Below are positions 32,501 through 39,100 of a DNA stretch of 64,000 bases, one piece after another. The notes under the pieces are model-generated. The model had not been told where the DNA came from. It saw only the letters and a program-made list of their open reading frames with translations, and did not search any database. The stretch covers positions 132,396-196,395 of the forward strand of contig MNCI01001868.1 in NCBI GenBank assembly GCA_015680685.1, in the 5' to 3' direction. Source of the stretch: Gnetum montanum. Its lineage: Eukaryota; Streptophyta; Gnetopsida; Gnetales; Gnetaceae. Each line of letters opens with the position of its first letter. Position 1 is the first letter of the stretch. The position numbers and the translations under genes are program-made.

Positions 32501-34793
32501 ATAGAACCTCACAAGTGAGATTAGGATGACAACGACCGTTCCAACCCAAGGTTTCACGGGTTAGAAGTCTGGTGTATGTTAAGTGCTTACAGTCTGCAGA
32601 TATCAACCGAGTCGCGCGTGAACGCTCGTGATTCGTATGGTTGGGCGTAGGGATACCTAGCCGCTCATCACCACCTGTTGTACATATTGAATATTGCCCT
32701 ATGAGACTTGCATAAACAGCATTCCTAACTGTAATAAATACGGTAAGTGAATTTGCACACATGTGAGTTCTCTGCTTCTTATGCCATTAAATTTAAGCCC
32801 ACCTTCCTTTCCCTTAAAAATAGGCATATTGCATTCAAATTGAAGAAAGGAATGGCTTGTCTGCATAGCTTTGGATATGCATTTTGCATGGCCTCAAGAC
32901 ACCCAAAGTTGTGCATTCCACAATATGAACATAAGATGTGTGGGTCTACTAGAAAGAAAAATGCAGTTACCTTTAATGGTAAAATAAATGGAAATTTCAC
33001 GTGAGTACAAACTCACCAACCCTAAAAGAATTGTAATATAGTTCAATTATAACTTTATAACTTAGCATTGCCCACCAGGATCAAACCCATGACTTGGAGC
33101 TTTCAAATCAAGCATCTTACCACTAGGCTAACAACTCATTGTTCACCTACCATATTTTATGTGTTGGAACCCCAAAATAATTGTAATATAGATACACCCT
33201 AAGATAGATAGTCCAATTAGAACTTTATAACCCAGCATTGGCCCCTAGAATCGAACCCACAACTTAGAGCTTTCAAATCAAGAGTCTTACCATTGGGCTA
33301 ACACCTCATTGTTCACATACTATATTTTGATTATATGTACCCCATGACATATAGCCAGCACACTATTTTGGTAAAACTTGGGTGGAAGATATAAGTGTAT
33401 TTAAAATGACTCAAAGTAGCAACCTCTTGCCTACATAATACTTTGTCAGACAACAAGCTAGCTAAGTGAGCTCACTCTCATTAATTTTTACCATACTTGT
33501 TACACTTAAGGATAGTGTTTATGTAAGTCATTATCCTTATCCTCTGTCATTGGCTCATTGCAAGGTTATGGAGAGAAGAAGAAAATGGTGTTTCTTCGTA
33601 ACTCTATCATTTCATGCTCTTCACATGCAATGCTTCCGTTACAAAAGATTGCACCAATATTACAACGTTTTGTAGACGGTTATTTCTAATTCAGGCTGAT
33701 ATAAACACTTTTTGAGTTTGTATTACGTATATATGTTCAATCCAGGGTGAGAACAATCATGTGGAAAAAAAATCCAGTAAATTGGAACTTTAACGCAGTT
33801 TCCAGCACAGCCATTTAGAGCTGTTCCTGGACTGCGACTTTAGAGCAGTGTAAGGACAAAATATATCATGTTTAACTAAGCCTTACTGTCAGGCTTGCGT
33901 CTGCGTCAAACAAAGAAACGCCTCCCAAATACAGGTCCCAATTTCAGTAAGTGTCGTAAAGTGCAAGCAGGGCTGGAAATTCTATCTAAAAAAACTCCCT
34001 GGATTGGGACTTCTATTCCTGGACTGCTCTAAAGTGCTCGTATTATAAAAACAAAGAAATACCTCCCAATCACTAATTTCCTTTCCATGAACCTCTGGGG
34101 CAAATCAGGTGGCGATTCTCAAAGGACCTAATGATTAATCAGCCTGACTTTCAATTTCATTGTTGTATCAAATTTTTGAGATGTTGTTCATTCGTAAACC
34201 AGTTTTCCTCAGATTTCATGGTTTCACTTTCTGGGTTCTTTACTTCTCACAATCCATACCACAATCCCATCAACTCCAATGTAAGCAACGAGTCTTAAAA
34301 GCATTCCGTATCCTACTAATGCTAAGTTTCCTAACATCTTTGTCGATGTCTCATGGCTACCAAAGAGTATACTTTCATTTTCTTCCTAGGTTATTAGAAC
34401 ACGGTACACATGCTGAAAAGTGAAAACAATGAAACAATGATAATAAAAAAAACATGCGTTTCAAAATGAGAGCACAACCTTAAGAACAGTCTCGAGTGCA
34501 TTGGTGAGACCTGAAAGCCAGTCTCCCTTCTGTGCCTGCACAACTTGATCAGTACTGGAAGCAGAGGAGGACACCGCCGCATCAGCCACGGTATAAATTA
34601 GACCCTGCAAGTTGCTCACAAACCGCTCCCCCAATTCCGAAGGCAGCTGCTGATAACTCGACCGCACCTTGAATCCGCTAACCCTAGCTCTGGCTCGAGC
34701 ATTTCTGGGAAGCAAAGATTTTCCAGGCCCACACAGGGCCGCCCTGGCATGAGGAGTGAGAAAGACGAGGTTCCAGGAGAGAGTTGCACTCAT
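5524..34793 (-). CDS. ALB3: ALB3: thylakoid membrane insertase of the Oxa1/YidC/Alb3 family, 11 exons, 479 aa predicted
   Basis: Eleven minus-strand exons, all with GT-AG borders and matching phases, join into a 479-residue protein. Residues 1-~50 are rich in Ser, Ala and Arg with few acids, as expected of a chloroplast transit peptide. The core carries family hallmarks: YGFAIILLTVLVKGATFPLT, AMQNLQPKLKEIQQRYAGNQ, LPTLATIPVWIGLYRALSN, EGFFWIPSLAGPT, SGISWLFPFLDGHPPLGW and PLMIGYFALSVPSGLSLYWL. These give about five membrane segments. After residue ~330 the tail is hydrophilic and charged. Known Alb3 proteins insert light-harvesting chlorophyll proteins into thylakoids with cpSRP43, cpSRP54 and cpFtsY. 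I start at the ATG at 34793-34791, since the frame upstream offers only GTG. ALB4 is the alternative name. Family assignment is very safe; the last exon is less so. Confidence 0.93.
5593..7574 (-). other. ALB3: ALB3 intron 10 (1982 bp)
   Basis: AT-rich, no coding signal. It contains one well-bounded SINE-like insertion at 6756-6908. Confidence 0.55.
6756..6908 (+). repeat. tRNA-derived SINE with 14-bp target duplication
   Basis: The 5' part looks like a tRNA with pol III boxes. TGGCCAGTTCACTAG resembles box A and GGTTCAAAGCCC resembles box B. The 3' end is CTCAAAAAAA. It is flanked by AACATCGTTTCAGT on the left (6742-6755) and AACATCATTTCAGT on the right (6909-6922), a 14-bp target duplication with one G/A change. 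Together these indicate a SINE retroposed into an ALB3 intron. Confidence 0.75.
7575..7815 (-). CDS. ALB3: ALB3 exon 10 (residues 377-457), hydrophilic tail
   Basis: 241 bp. It starts (R)FKQIMAEEARRKKEREAAAT, a basic, helix-prone stretch like the cpSRP43-contacting region of ALB3, then turns into a low-complexity Ser/Asn/Gln/Asp tail. Acceptor TTGCAG|ATTTAA. I place the donor at AATTCT|GTATGT because this gives phase 0 and fits the exon proposed downstream. Read-through past the donor meets only a short, unrelated stretch before a stop. Confidence 0.85.
7918..8094 (-). CDS. ALB3: ALB3 exon 9 (residues 318-377)
   Basis: 177 bp. It completes the last membrane segment (LTNNILSTTQQLW) and opens the stromal tail, ending DVKEPRRGE(R). 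The RRGERF junction with exon 10 matches the GERF motif at this point in plant ALB3. Acceptor ATTCAG|GTTAAC, donor GAAAG|GTAAAC. Confidence 0.93.
8095..9615 (-). other. ALB3: ALB3 intron 8 (1521 bp)
   Basis: AT-rich and without coding signal. The only structured sequence noticed is the SINE-like stretch at about 8495-8590. Confidence 0.5.
8495..8590 (-). repeat. tRNA-like SINE relic in ALB3 intron 8
   Basis: Read on the minus strand it gives GGCTTGTGACTTGCATCC, then AGTCTCAGGTTCAAGCCTTG. The latter contains a box B-like GGTTCAAGCC. The spacing and layout resemble the SINEs at 33.0-33.3 kb, but box A is poor and no target duplication was found. Confidence 0.35.
9616..9719 (-). CDS. ALB3: ALB3 exon 8 (residues 284-317 and two bases of Trp318)
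   Basis: 104 bp: ANDPSQKQSQAILKFLPLMI then GYFALSVPSGLSLYW, the last membrane segment. The Trp codon is split TG|G. Acceptor GTACAG|GCAAAT, donor TATTG|GTAAGT. Confidence 0.95.
10332..11800 (+). mobile_element. GC-rich decayed transposon relic with a coiled-coil ORF, in ALB3 intron 7
   Basis: This block is clearly more GC-rich than the rest of intron 7 (9720-12387) and ends in an A-run (about 11788-11796). It begins near a perfect 14-bp palindrome, GTTACCTAGGTAAC (10332-10345). One frame from 10788 to about 11120, with a few TAG/TGA stops, reads MGALLAKAAEKATREERSHW, later LLEAELRAAIRAQLQEEAQE, then a Gln/Glu/Arg-rich helix. That is a coiled coil decayed by C-to-T changes. I cannot name the family; a LINE or other non-LTR relic is possible from the A-rich end. 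It has no role in ALB3 as far as I can see. Confidence 0.5.
12388..12495 (-). CDS. ALB3: ALB3 exon 7 (residues 248-283)
   Basis: 36 codons: DGHPPLGWSDTLAYLVLP, a membrane segment, then SQYVSMQIMQPPQ. Acceptor TTGCAG|GATGGA, donor CCTCAG|GTAAAT, phase 0. The DGHPPLGW block is a plant Alb3/Alb4 signature between membrane segments. Confidence 0.95.
12496..13076 (-). other. ALB3: ALB3 intron 6 (581 bp)
   Basis: AT-rich, no features seen beyond the splice sites. Confidence 0.6.
13077..13181 (-). CDS. ALB3: ALB3 exon 6 (residues 213-247)
   Basis: 35 codons from GLLTEGFFWIPSLAGPT to ISWLFPFL. Acceptor GATGCAG|GGTTTA, donor TTTTTG|GTAAGT, phase 0. It is separated from exon 5 by a short 121-bp intron (13182-13302). 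Confidence 0.95.
13303..13376 (-). CDS. ALB3: ALB3 exon 5 (residues 188-212)
   Basis: 74 bp coding (G)CLPTLATIPVWIGLYRAL to ANE, the second core membrane segment, which is close to invariant in the family. Acceptor TGCCAG|GTTGTC, donor AATGAG|GTCAGT. Confidence 0.95.
13377..14106 (-). other. ALB3: ALB3 intron 4 (730 bp)
   Basis: AT-rich, with an (AAAAT)n simple repeat at about 14083-14104 close to the exon 4 donor. Nothing else seen. Confidence 0.6.
14107..14167 (-). CDS. ALB3: ALB3 exon 4 (residues 168-187 and first base of 188)
   Basis: 61 bp coding EMIQQETARLYQRAGVNPLA. The Gly codon that follows is split 1+2 over the intron. Acceptor GTGCAG|GAAATG, donor TTGCAG|GTTTAT. An (AAAAT)n run lies immediately past the donor at about 14083-14104. 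Confidence 0.95.
15040..15110 (-). repeat. Fragment of an RTE-type LINE 3' tail
   Basis: On the minus strand the sequence ends CCATATTGTTGGGACAAGGC followed by TAGATGATGATGAC. That is the same layout as the end of the larger LINE relic at 17405 (AGCCAAACCCATG...TTGGGATAAAG, then GATGATGATG). Only the last few dozen bases are present. Confidence 0.4.
15339..16089. repeat. Possible non-autonomous DNA transposon with imperfect inverted ends
   Basis: The left end ATGAAGACTGATTTAGGATT and the right end, read on the other strand, ATGAAGATTGGAATGGATTG are similar. Both inner flanks are full of GATTCC/GGAATC words. The interior is non-coding. No clean target duplication was found, so this may also be two unrelated repeats. 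Confidence 0.25.
16827..16901 (-). CDS. ALB3: ALB3 exon 3 (residues 143-167)
   Basis: 25 codons, starting VESTMAMQNL and ending RYAGNQ. This is the conserved cytosol/stroma-facing amphipathic loop of the family. Acceptor TTCAG|GTGGAA, donor AATCAG|GTTTGA, phase 0. Confidence 0.95.
16902..19011 (-). other. ALB3: ALB3 intron 2 (2110 bp)
   Basis: About 1.3 kb of this intron is the LINE relic at 17405-18745, in the same orientation as ALB3. The rest is AT-rich with nothing recognised. Confidence 0.6.
17405..18745 (-). mobile_element. 5'-truncated RTE-type LINE relic (reverse transcriptase C-terminal half)
   Basis: The minus strand, with several stops and frame changes, shows LINE reverse-transcriptase blocks in order. 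These are PIYKNKGDT (about 18710), LMSCTMKLWERVVEQRL, ISGNQFGFMPRRST, IELEKAYDKV, YIKVIHDMYDG, RLHQGYALGPYLFAIIMDEL, and the catalytic MLFADDIVLVDES with FADD at 18199-18210. The end carries AAACCCATGTAGTTGGGATA then a GATGATGATGATGG run. This matches plant RTE-clade LINEs, which end in short tandem repeats rather than poly(A). The 5' half is missing, as is usual for LINE insertions, and it cannot be active. Confidence 0.75.
19012..19122 (-). CDS. ALB3: ALB3 exon 2 (residues 106-142)
   Basis: 37 codons from VLKDILEALHVPYSYG to PLTKKQ, holding the first core membrane segment. Acceptor CTCCAG|GTATTG, donor AAGCAG|GTAAAT, phase 0 at both ends. Its first codons join directly to the ETVLK end of exon 1, as in plant ALB3 proteins. 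Confidence 0.95.
19444..20386 (+). repeat. Element B 5' LTR (943 bp)
   Basis: It starts TGATGAAG and ends CTCATCA. U3 starts with GTATAC- and GTCGAC-centred CpG palindromes (about 19478-19560), then TATAAATA at 19569-19576. It differs from the 3' LTR mostly by C/T and G/A changes, plus one scrambled patch within the palindromes. Confidence 0.95.
20387..20406 (+). promoter_or_regulatory. Element B primer binding site, tRNA-Asp type
   Basis: TTGGCGCTGTTGCCGGGTAC begins right after the LTR. It is complementary, with about one mismatch over the first 16 paired bases, to the conserved 3' end of plant tRNA-Asp (GGCAACGGCGCCA). Athila elements use the same primer. Confidence 0.8.
20534..26716 (+). 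pseudogene. Element B gag-pol polyprotein, decayed
   Basis: One reading frame runs from the ATG at 20534 to the TGA at 26714-26716, apart from a shifted stretch at about 22610-23010. Order: gag N-terminus (VVYKHPNEYVPDFTFILHQD); capsid-like domain at 21350-21960; Cys-His knuckle CSVCQYEHSKGCC at 22298-22336, with tighter spacing than the usual CX2CX4HX4C; protease LLDSGSG (~23140); RT KWRVCIDFRLLN to MPFGLCNAPAMFQR (24170-24430); RNase H MTDASNYALGAVL (24920 on); integrase zinc region (25550-25705) and core with WGIDFMG, SDNGTH and NGQAEV (25770-26080). Thirteen in-frame stops break it. The RT catalytic motif reads FMDNF instead of the usual [F/Y]MDDF, and the first Cys of the integrase CX2C is Tyr (25688-25690). 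It is not functional. Confidence 0.92.
26686..26699 (+). promoter_or_regulatory. PPT-like tract 1 at the end of B gag-pol
   Basis: CAGTCGTGGGGGAG overlaps the last codons of gag-pol (SRGGDP). It matches the first 12 bases of the 3' polypurine tract at 31714. It could be a second plus-strand priming site, or a coincidence of coding. Confidence 0.4.
26717..28195 (+). other. Element B pol-ORF3 non-coding interval
   Basis: A T-rich, pyrimidine-rich stretch (TTTTGTTTTAC repeats at about 26750-26840) is followed by two copies of a bipartite block (27241-27320 and 27351-27420) and a conserved GGGGAGGACCCAC motif at 27906-27918. Open frames here have no recognisable domains and are broken by the T-rich composition. 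Elements D and E carry the same landmarks, so the interval is a shared part of the superfamily. Confidence 0.6.
27241..27420 (+). repeat. Duplicated bipartite block: GCATGGTGT ... A-rich spacer ... TTCAAAGCACACCCCTT
   Basis: Copy 1 is at 27241-27320 and copy 2 at 27351-27420. Each has TGCATGGTGT or CGCATGGTGTGGTTC, then an A-rich spacer, then ATTCAAAGCACACCCCTT. GGTGTG and CACACC could pair, making a hairpin with an A-rich loop. One copy each is present in D (57278-57371) and, inverted, in E (62880-62970). Confidence 0.55.
28196..28275 (+). promoter_or_regulatory. Internal U3-like promoter module ahead of ORF3 in element B
   Basis: GCGTATACGCGGCC (28225-28238) then CGTCGAC (28240-28246) repeats, with the same spacing, the U3 palindromes of B's own 5' LTR (19480-19493 and 19495-19501). 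About 15 bases later comes TATATATAT (28262-28270), at the place where the LTR has its TATAAATA. The ORF3 ATG is 350 bp downstream. Sequence likeness is direct; promoter function is inferred. Confidence 0.6.
28415..28621 (+). other. Possible leader intron before ORF3 in element B
   Basis: A donor-like CGGAG|GTATCC at 28415 and an acceptor TGTTTTCAG at 28621 bracket 207 bp. The acceptor is pyrimidine-preceded and abuts the ORF3 ATG. The interval holds the second PPT-like tract. D, A and C have the same AG|ATG arrangement. Confidence 0.45.
28423..28440 (+). promoter_or_regulatory. PPT-like tract 2, internal, element B
   Basis: TTAGTCGTGGGGGGGTGG repeats the AGTCGTGGGGG core of the 3' polypurine tract. 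Equivalent tracts lie at 58043-58056 (D), 46953-46972 (C, inverted) and about 62095-62113 (E, inverted), all at the same place before the third ORF. A central plus-strand priming role is an inference. Confidence 0.5.
28622..31477 (+). pseudogene. Element B ORF3: 'putative plant transposon protein'-like domain plus long coiled coil, decayed
   Basis: One frame of 951 codons plus stop, broken by nine stops (29051, 29060, 29177, 29666, 29876, 29960, 30086, 30383, 31058). Residues ~90-320 (LNFGPFLEHAPEDVRFQL, SGEWYLGETYLF, LPFPCLIQKLCKQAGI) resemble the domain found in the extra ORF of Athila-type elements (Pfam 'putative plant transposon protein', from memory). A Pro/Gln-rich linker follows, then heptad-rich helices over about residues 490-850. 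A conserved tail has LPCTWEIPVPAHIG and ends PPPPRTM. Element C has a clear homologue. I see no signal peptide or membrane anchor, so an envelope role is not supported. A structural or particle-associated role is possible but unknown. Confidence 0.75.
31714..31727 (+). promoter_or_regulatory. Element B 3' polypurine tract
   Basis: CAGTCGTGGGGGTA ends exactly where the 3' LTR starts (TGATGAAG). It is the expected plus-strand primer and is shared with A (520-533) and D (58616-58629). Confidence 0.85.
31728..32670 (+). repeat. Element B 3' LTR (943 bp)
   Basis: It starts TGATGAAG and ends CTCATCA, with TATAAATA at 31853-31860. It has the same length as the 5' LTR, and most visible differences are transitions, suggesting a fairly recent but methylated insertion. 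Confidence 0.95.
33000..33150 (-). repeat. tRNA-derived SINE copy 1
   Basis: On the minus strand: TTAGCCTAGTGG (box A) and GGGTTTGATCCTGG (box B) with tRNA-like spacing. A tail follows that includes GTTATAAAGTT and CTATATTACAATTC. It lies in tandem with a second copy to its right. Confidence 0.6.
33165..33335 (-). repeat. tRNA-derived SINE copy 2
   Basis: Same family as copy 1: TTAGCCCAATGG (box A), TGGGTTCGATTCTAGG (box B), then CTGGGTTATAAAGTTC and ATTACAATTATTTTGGGG. Relatives without good boxes lie at 35450-35590 and 36330-36470. Confidence 0.6.
34479..34793 (-). CDS. ALB3: ALB3 exon 1 (residues 1-105)
   Basis: It encodes the transit-peptide-like N-terminus and the stretch ending DWLSGLTNALETVLK, which precedes the first conserved membrane block. 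The donor reads AAG|GTTGTG. The exon is much more GC-rich than the introns around it. Intron 1 (19123-34478) is 15.4 kb long, but 13.2 kb of that is element B. Confidence 0.9.
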
Positions 34794-35192
34794 CTTCAGG
34801 CAAGCAACTCTCCCCACAACTCTGCAACTGAAACCAAAACCAAATTAACAACAAATTTGTTCGTGCACGGCCTTGAACAGTGCTTCTTCTGTTCAACTTT
34901 CTAGCCAACTATGCTCTGTTTCTGCGTGTGAGGAGGAAATTGCACCAGGATTGAGAACTGTGTATCACCTATCAATGGAGATATTTCTGGAAAAGCTTTG
35001 GCTTAGGTCTCTGAGCTTGGAGTGGAACATTTACTGCACAAGCATTTTCTCCTTAGATAATGCGGCTGTTTTGGTAGGCTTGTCCCGTTTGGTTTTTCAC
35101 GTTGATGGATACGGGTTACTTTAGTCGTGGTTTGGACACAGTGAGATGTTACTTTAGTAGTATAGTATGGGTATTTGGGCAAGTAAATTTCT
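34794..35192 (-). promoter_or_regulatory. ALB3: Upstream region of ALB3
   Basis: The promoter and 5' UTR must lie here or further right. I see no clear TATA box or other element at a convincing distance, and I cannot place the transcription start. Confidence 0.3.
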
Positions 35193-36165
35193 ATAAATCT
35201 TAGGGTGTTATTAGGTTTCAATTATTTAAAGTTTCAACACCTCAACTCTTGATTTGGAAATTCAAAGTTATGGGTTGATTATAAAGGGTATTTAAGAAGA
35301 TAGCTCTAAAATCAAAAAAAAATTTATTCGAAAATTCTTTTTACTTAGTGTCAAGCTTGTGATGTACTCTAAATTTTCTTTGCTAATCATTAATATTATT
35401 TTGGGGTCCAACTCTTTGCTCATCATTAATATTATTTTGGGATCCAACACCCTCCAAATTAGAACTTTATAACTCAATATTGCCCCTTATAATTAACCTA
35501 TAACTTTGAGTTTTCAAATCAAGAGTTACATCACAAGCTTGATGCTAAGTAGACATCATTCAAAAAAAAGTTGAAATAAAAAACTTTCTGATTTTGGGAC
35601 TGTCTACTCATATGTACAACTTTACAATTAAAACTTTGAAAAAATAAGTGAGAAAATTAATTATTAGTAGAGAAGAAGGTCCTAGTTTTAACAAAATTTA
35701 CATCACTTTTTAACATCCATGCTTGAACTTAAAATACCAAAAGGATTTGAGATAGAGAAATGTGGCTTAATATCAATATTTGTATCAAAACAATAAAGTG
35801 GTGCTACTTGTGATTGATCTTCACCTCATGACTTATTATTCATCTTACATCAAGAATCTTTACCATCAACTATAGCCTTCTTGTTGACACTGGTTTTAAT
35901 CTTTGCGTTAATAGTATTTTTGTCAAACAAGGAAAATTTTGCCTTGGGAACTATCTATTTAGGTTGTTTAATACTTTCTCTAGTACTACTAAAAATGTAC
36001 ATAGGATCTTTTGTTCTCTTTAGATTCTTTATTACCATTTGATTATTCTTATCCTTAACATTAACTTGATTTTCCATATTTTCAACTTCATATTGTTTTT
36101 TCTTTATCTTCTATTTCAGCACAATTTTTCTTTTCTTCATAATCTTTTTCTTGAGTTATAAACTT
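35193..36165. repeat. Tandem duplication, copy 1 (~0.97 kb)
   Basis: Both copies open with CATAAATCTTAGGGTGT or TATAAATCTTAGGGTGT and share TGTACAACTTTACAATTAAA, CATCCATGCTTGAACTTAAA, GGCTTAATATCAATATTTGT, TTTAGGTTGTTTAATACTTT and an ending CTTGAGT. A SINE relative lies within (about 35450-35590). No intact coding frame was found. Confidence 0.7.
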
Positions 36166-39100
36166 TCATAAATCTTAGGGTGTCACTATGTTTCAATTAT
36201 TTCAAGTTTTTTTTTTTGAATGATGTCTACTTGGTGTAAAGCTTATGATGTACTCTAAATTCTTTTTTGCTCATCATTAATATTATTTTGGGGTCTAACT
36301 CTTTAATCATCATTAATATTATGTTGGGGTTCAACACCCCCCCAAATTAGAACTTTATAACTCCATATTACCCCTTATAAGTAACCCATAACTTCGAGTT
36401 TTCAAATCAAGAGTTACATCACAAGCTTGACACTAACTAGACATTTTTCAAAAAAATTTGAAATAAAAAAATTTACTCAAATGTACAACTTTACAATTAA
36501 AACTTTGAAAAAATAAGTGAAGATAATTAATTATTAGCAAAGAGGAAAGTCCAAGTTTGAACAAAATTTACATCACTTTTCAACATCCATGCTTGAACTT
36601 AAAATAGCAAAAGGATTTGAGATAGAGAGTTGTGGCTTAATATCAATATTTGTATCAAAACAAGAAAGTGGTACCACTTGTGCAAGATCTTCACCTCGTT
36701 GCTTATTTGTAACACCCTCCTTCCTACCCTTAAGACGAAAATCATTACGTGTGGTAAAAATAGATAACAAAGGTTGGTCATGGTAGAGTAATGAAATCAA
36801 TTCATTCTAACATAGCGAAAGGAAGTATCGTTAAGCCATGACTAAGAGGAAGAAGAGATTAAATAACAAGATAATGGGAACAAATTATATATTTTAATAT
36901 TAAGATGAATATATATACAGGTAAAAAGGATTTAAATTATAAACATCTGCTAAAAGAAATCTTACATCAATGACATTATAAATTCCATAATTATCTCATT
37001 TGAAACATCTTACATAAAGTAATATGATAAGTTCTCATTGTTACTACATAATTCATAATCCATACAAAAATATACGCACGTCAATCAAATTAATATACAT
37101 CTATTAATGAAATAGCAATATAATTTCATCTTATGTTATGAGCATCTCCAAGGTACCACATGTACTCCATGCTCTTTCTAGTCCAAAATATCTATACACA
37201 AAACAAAAATGTTAGCTATCGTTAAGTGAGTAAGCTTGGCACCATCCTCTAGCTAAATCAAAGACAGGTCTCATGGGGGCTAGGTAGGGCATGGCAACAT
37301 GCAAAACAATCAATGAAAAGCAGATCCAAACATACAACCAATACAACATCCAAGATCATCCATCACAAACATGTTGAAAATCCAATTCCATACATTTATT
37401 AATGCAAAGATTATCCAAACACACAACCACTACAAACATCCAAGATCATCCATCAACAAGAAGCTAAAAATCCATAAACATGCCAAATAATTATCCAACA
37501 AGTATGGGATCAATCCGTTTGACCATCACAACAGTCCAAAATCCACTCCACCCATCAACCAAACAAATAAGGAGCCTAGCACACACTACACTTAGTGTTA
37601 ATGTGTATCAAGTTGTCATGAATACTTTCAAGTTTCCAAATCAAAGTTTCCAACAAGATATCAAATTACTATATGCATGGATTTGTTATCAGTCTCAATG
37701 AACCAAGGTGGTCCCAATGGATTCCCACCAAGGTTTCTAAACATGCTAGTGCTAGAGGTATCCCTATGGATATTCACTTCTAATGTTCTATAGGAACCAA
37801 ACAAACAAGACCAATGAGCCATGGATCACCCTCTCTTGCCTGATGGGGCCTGCAACGAGATTCACACTAGTGCATTGACAGTGGGGGTTAATAAAAATAA
37901 ATCAACTCCAAGGAGCCTCATCTCTAATTGGCCATAAGCTTGGTGCTAGCTCCATCATCCAAACACTCAACAAACAATTAAACCATGGCATCATCTAGCC
38001 ATCTCACAATCATCAAAAGATGGCAAACTGACATTTATGGTGGAGGGACTCAACATCATTTTTACATAAGCCAACAAAAGGACCATCAATCCAACATGTC
38101 ATAGTACAATCCAAAATCCAACATGTTCTACAACAATTCAAATGGTCAAAGAATCTAACAAAATCCAATTCAAAAGATCCAAATCCTCCAAAATTTGAAC
38201 ACCCAATCACAAGGCCAAGCTCAATAAAATACAAGTTCCAAATGTTCAAAGATTCACAATCAATAAAAAGTCATATCCAACAACAACTTCAAAAGGAAAT
38301 AGCTACCCCAAGGATCAAAATCAAAAAATGATACACATCTCCCAACAACTTTACTACAATTCAATTTTAGACTATGATTCATAGGATATTAGGCAAACTG
38401 AATAGCCACAAATGAAACTCCCATAACTCATACATCCTTATGAATTTCCTCATAATTAATGATTCAACTGAAAGCTAATATCCATACTTAGTAACGATAA
38501 AAATCTTTAAAAAATTACAAATTCAAAGTAATAGATATTAGTCCAACATTATAGGTAATCAGAAATAGAGACAAAATGAGGAATTGATAGTAAATCTTAT
38601 ATAACTCTATCAAACAATTATCTTTTTAACTCCTTCCACTTCTGTTGGCAATATAACATCCACTTCTAAAGCTCATAAAATTTCAGGAGAAACCAAGCCA
38701 TAGATATGAAGTTATTAATAGATGAATCTTTGTATCAAATTTCTACTTGAATTTAGATAAATTCAAACAACCCCTAAAGATGGAACCATAACTCTAACTA
38801 CACATGCTAATTTCTAGTTCTTCCACTTGGATTTGGATGGTATATATGTTGTAAGTATCATATTAAAATTTTAGAGTCAGAGACATAATTAGAATAGAGA
38901 TATATCCTTAACTCTAGACCCTACTGAAATTGCTATGATTCTAGACAGCATTGGAAAATAACATGTAGGACCTTATCTACAATAAATTACTATCTAATTC
39001 CTTCATCAAAGTTGTAGATAATTTCTTAAGAAATCCAACAATAGGTAGATCACAACTAGATTCTAAATAGAGAGAGATATGGGCATTTTACCAGACCCTA

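Larger units (their letters stand above)
19444..32670 (+). mobile_element. Element B: complete Ty3/gypsy (Athila/Tat-like) LTR retrotransposon, 13.2 kb, in ALB3 intron 1
   Basis: Two LTRs of identical length (943 bp) flank a primer site, a gag-pol frame, a long non-coding interval, a third ORF and a polypurine tract. Flanks read CCACT on the left (19439-19443) and CCACC on the right (32671-32675), which I take as a 5-bp target duplication with one change. It lies antisense to ALB3. All ORFs are broken by stops, so the copy cannot act alone. The tRNA-Asp-type primer site, single gag-pol frame and extra 3' ORF place it near the Athila/Tat lineage. A phylogeny of the RT would be needed to name the lineage. 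Confidence 0.92.
32671..34478 (-). other. ALB3: ALB3 intron 1, part upstream of element B
   Basis: Intronic DNA between the element B insertion and exon 1. It holds two SINE copies (about 33000-33335). At 33780-34050, words such as CTGGACTGC and its partners recur on both strands and could be a decayed small transposon. No coding region was found. Confidence 0.5.

Noticed and set aside
32990-33340. Genuine tRNA genes on the minus strand
   Set aside because: Boxes A and B are tRNA-like, but the arms do not fold into a full cloverleaf by eye. Two tandem copies with long AT-rich tails fit SINEs better.
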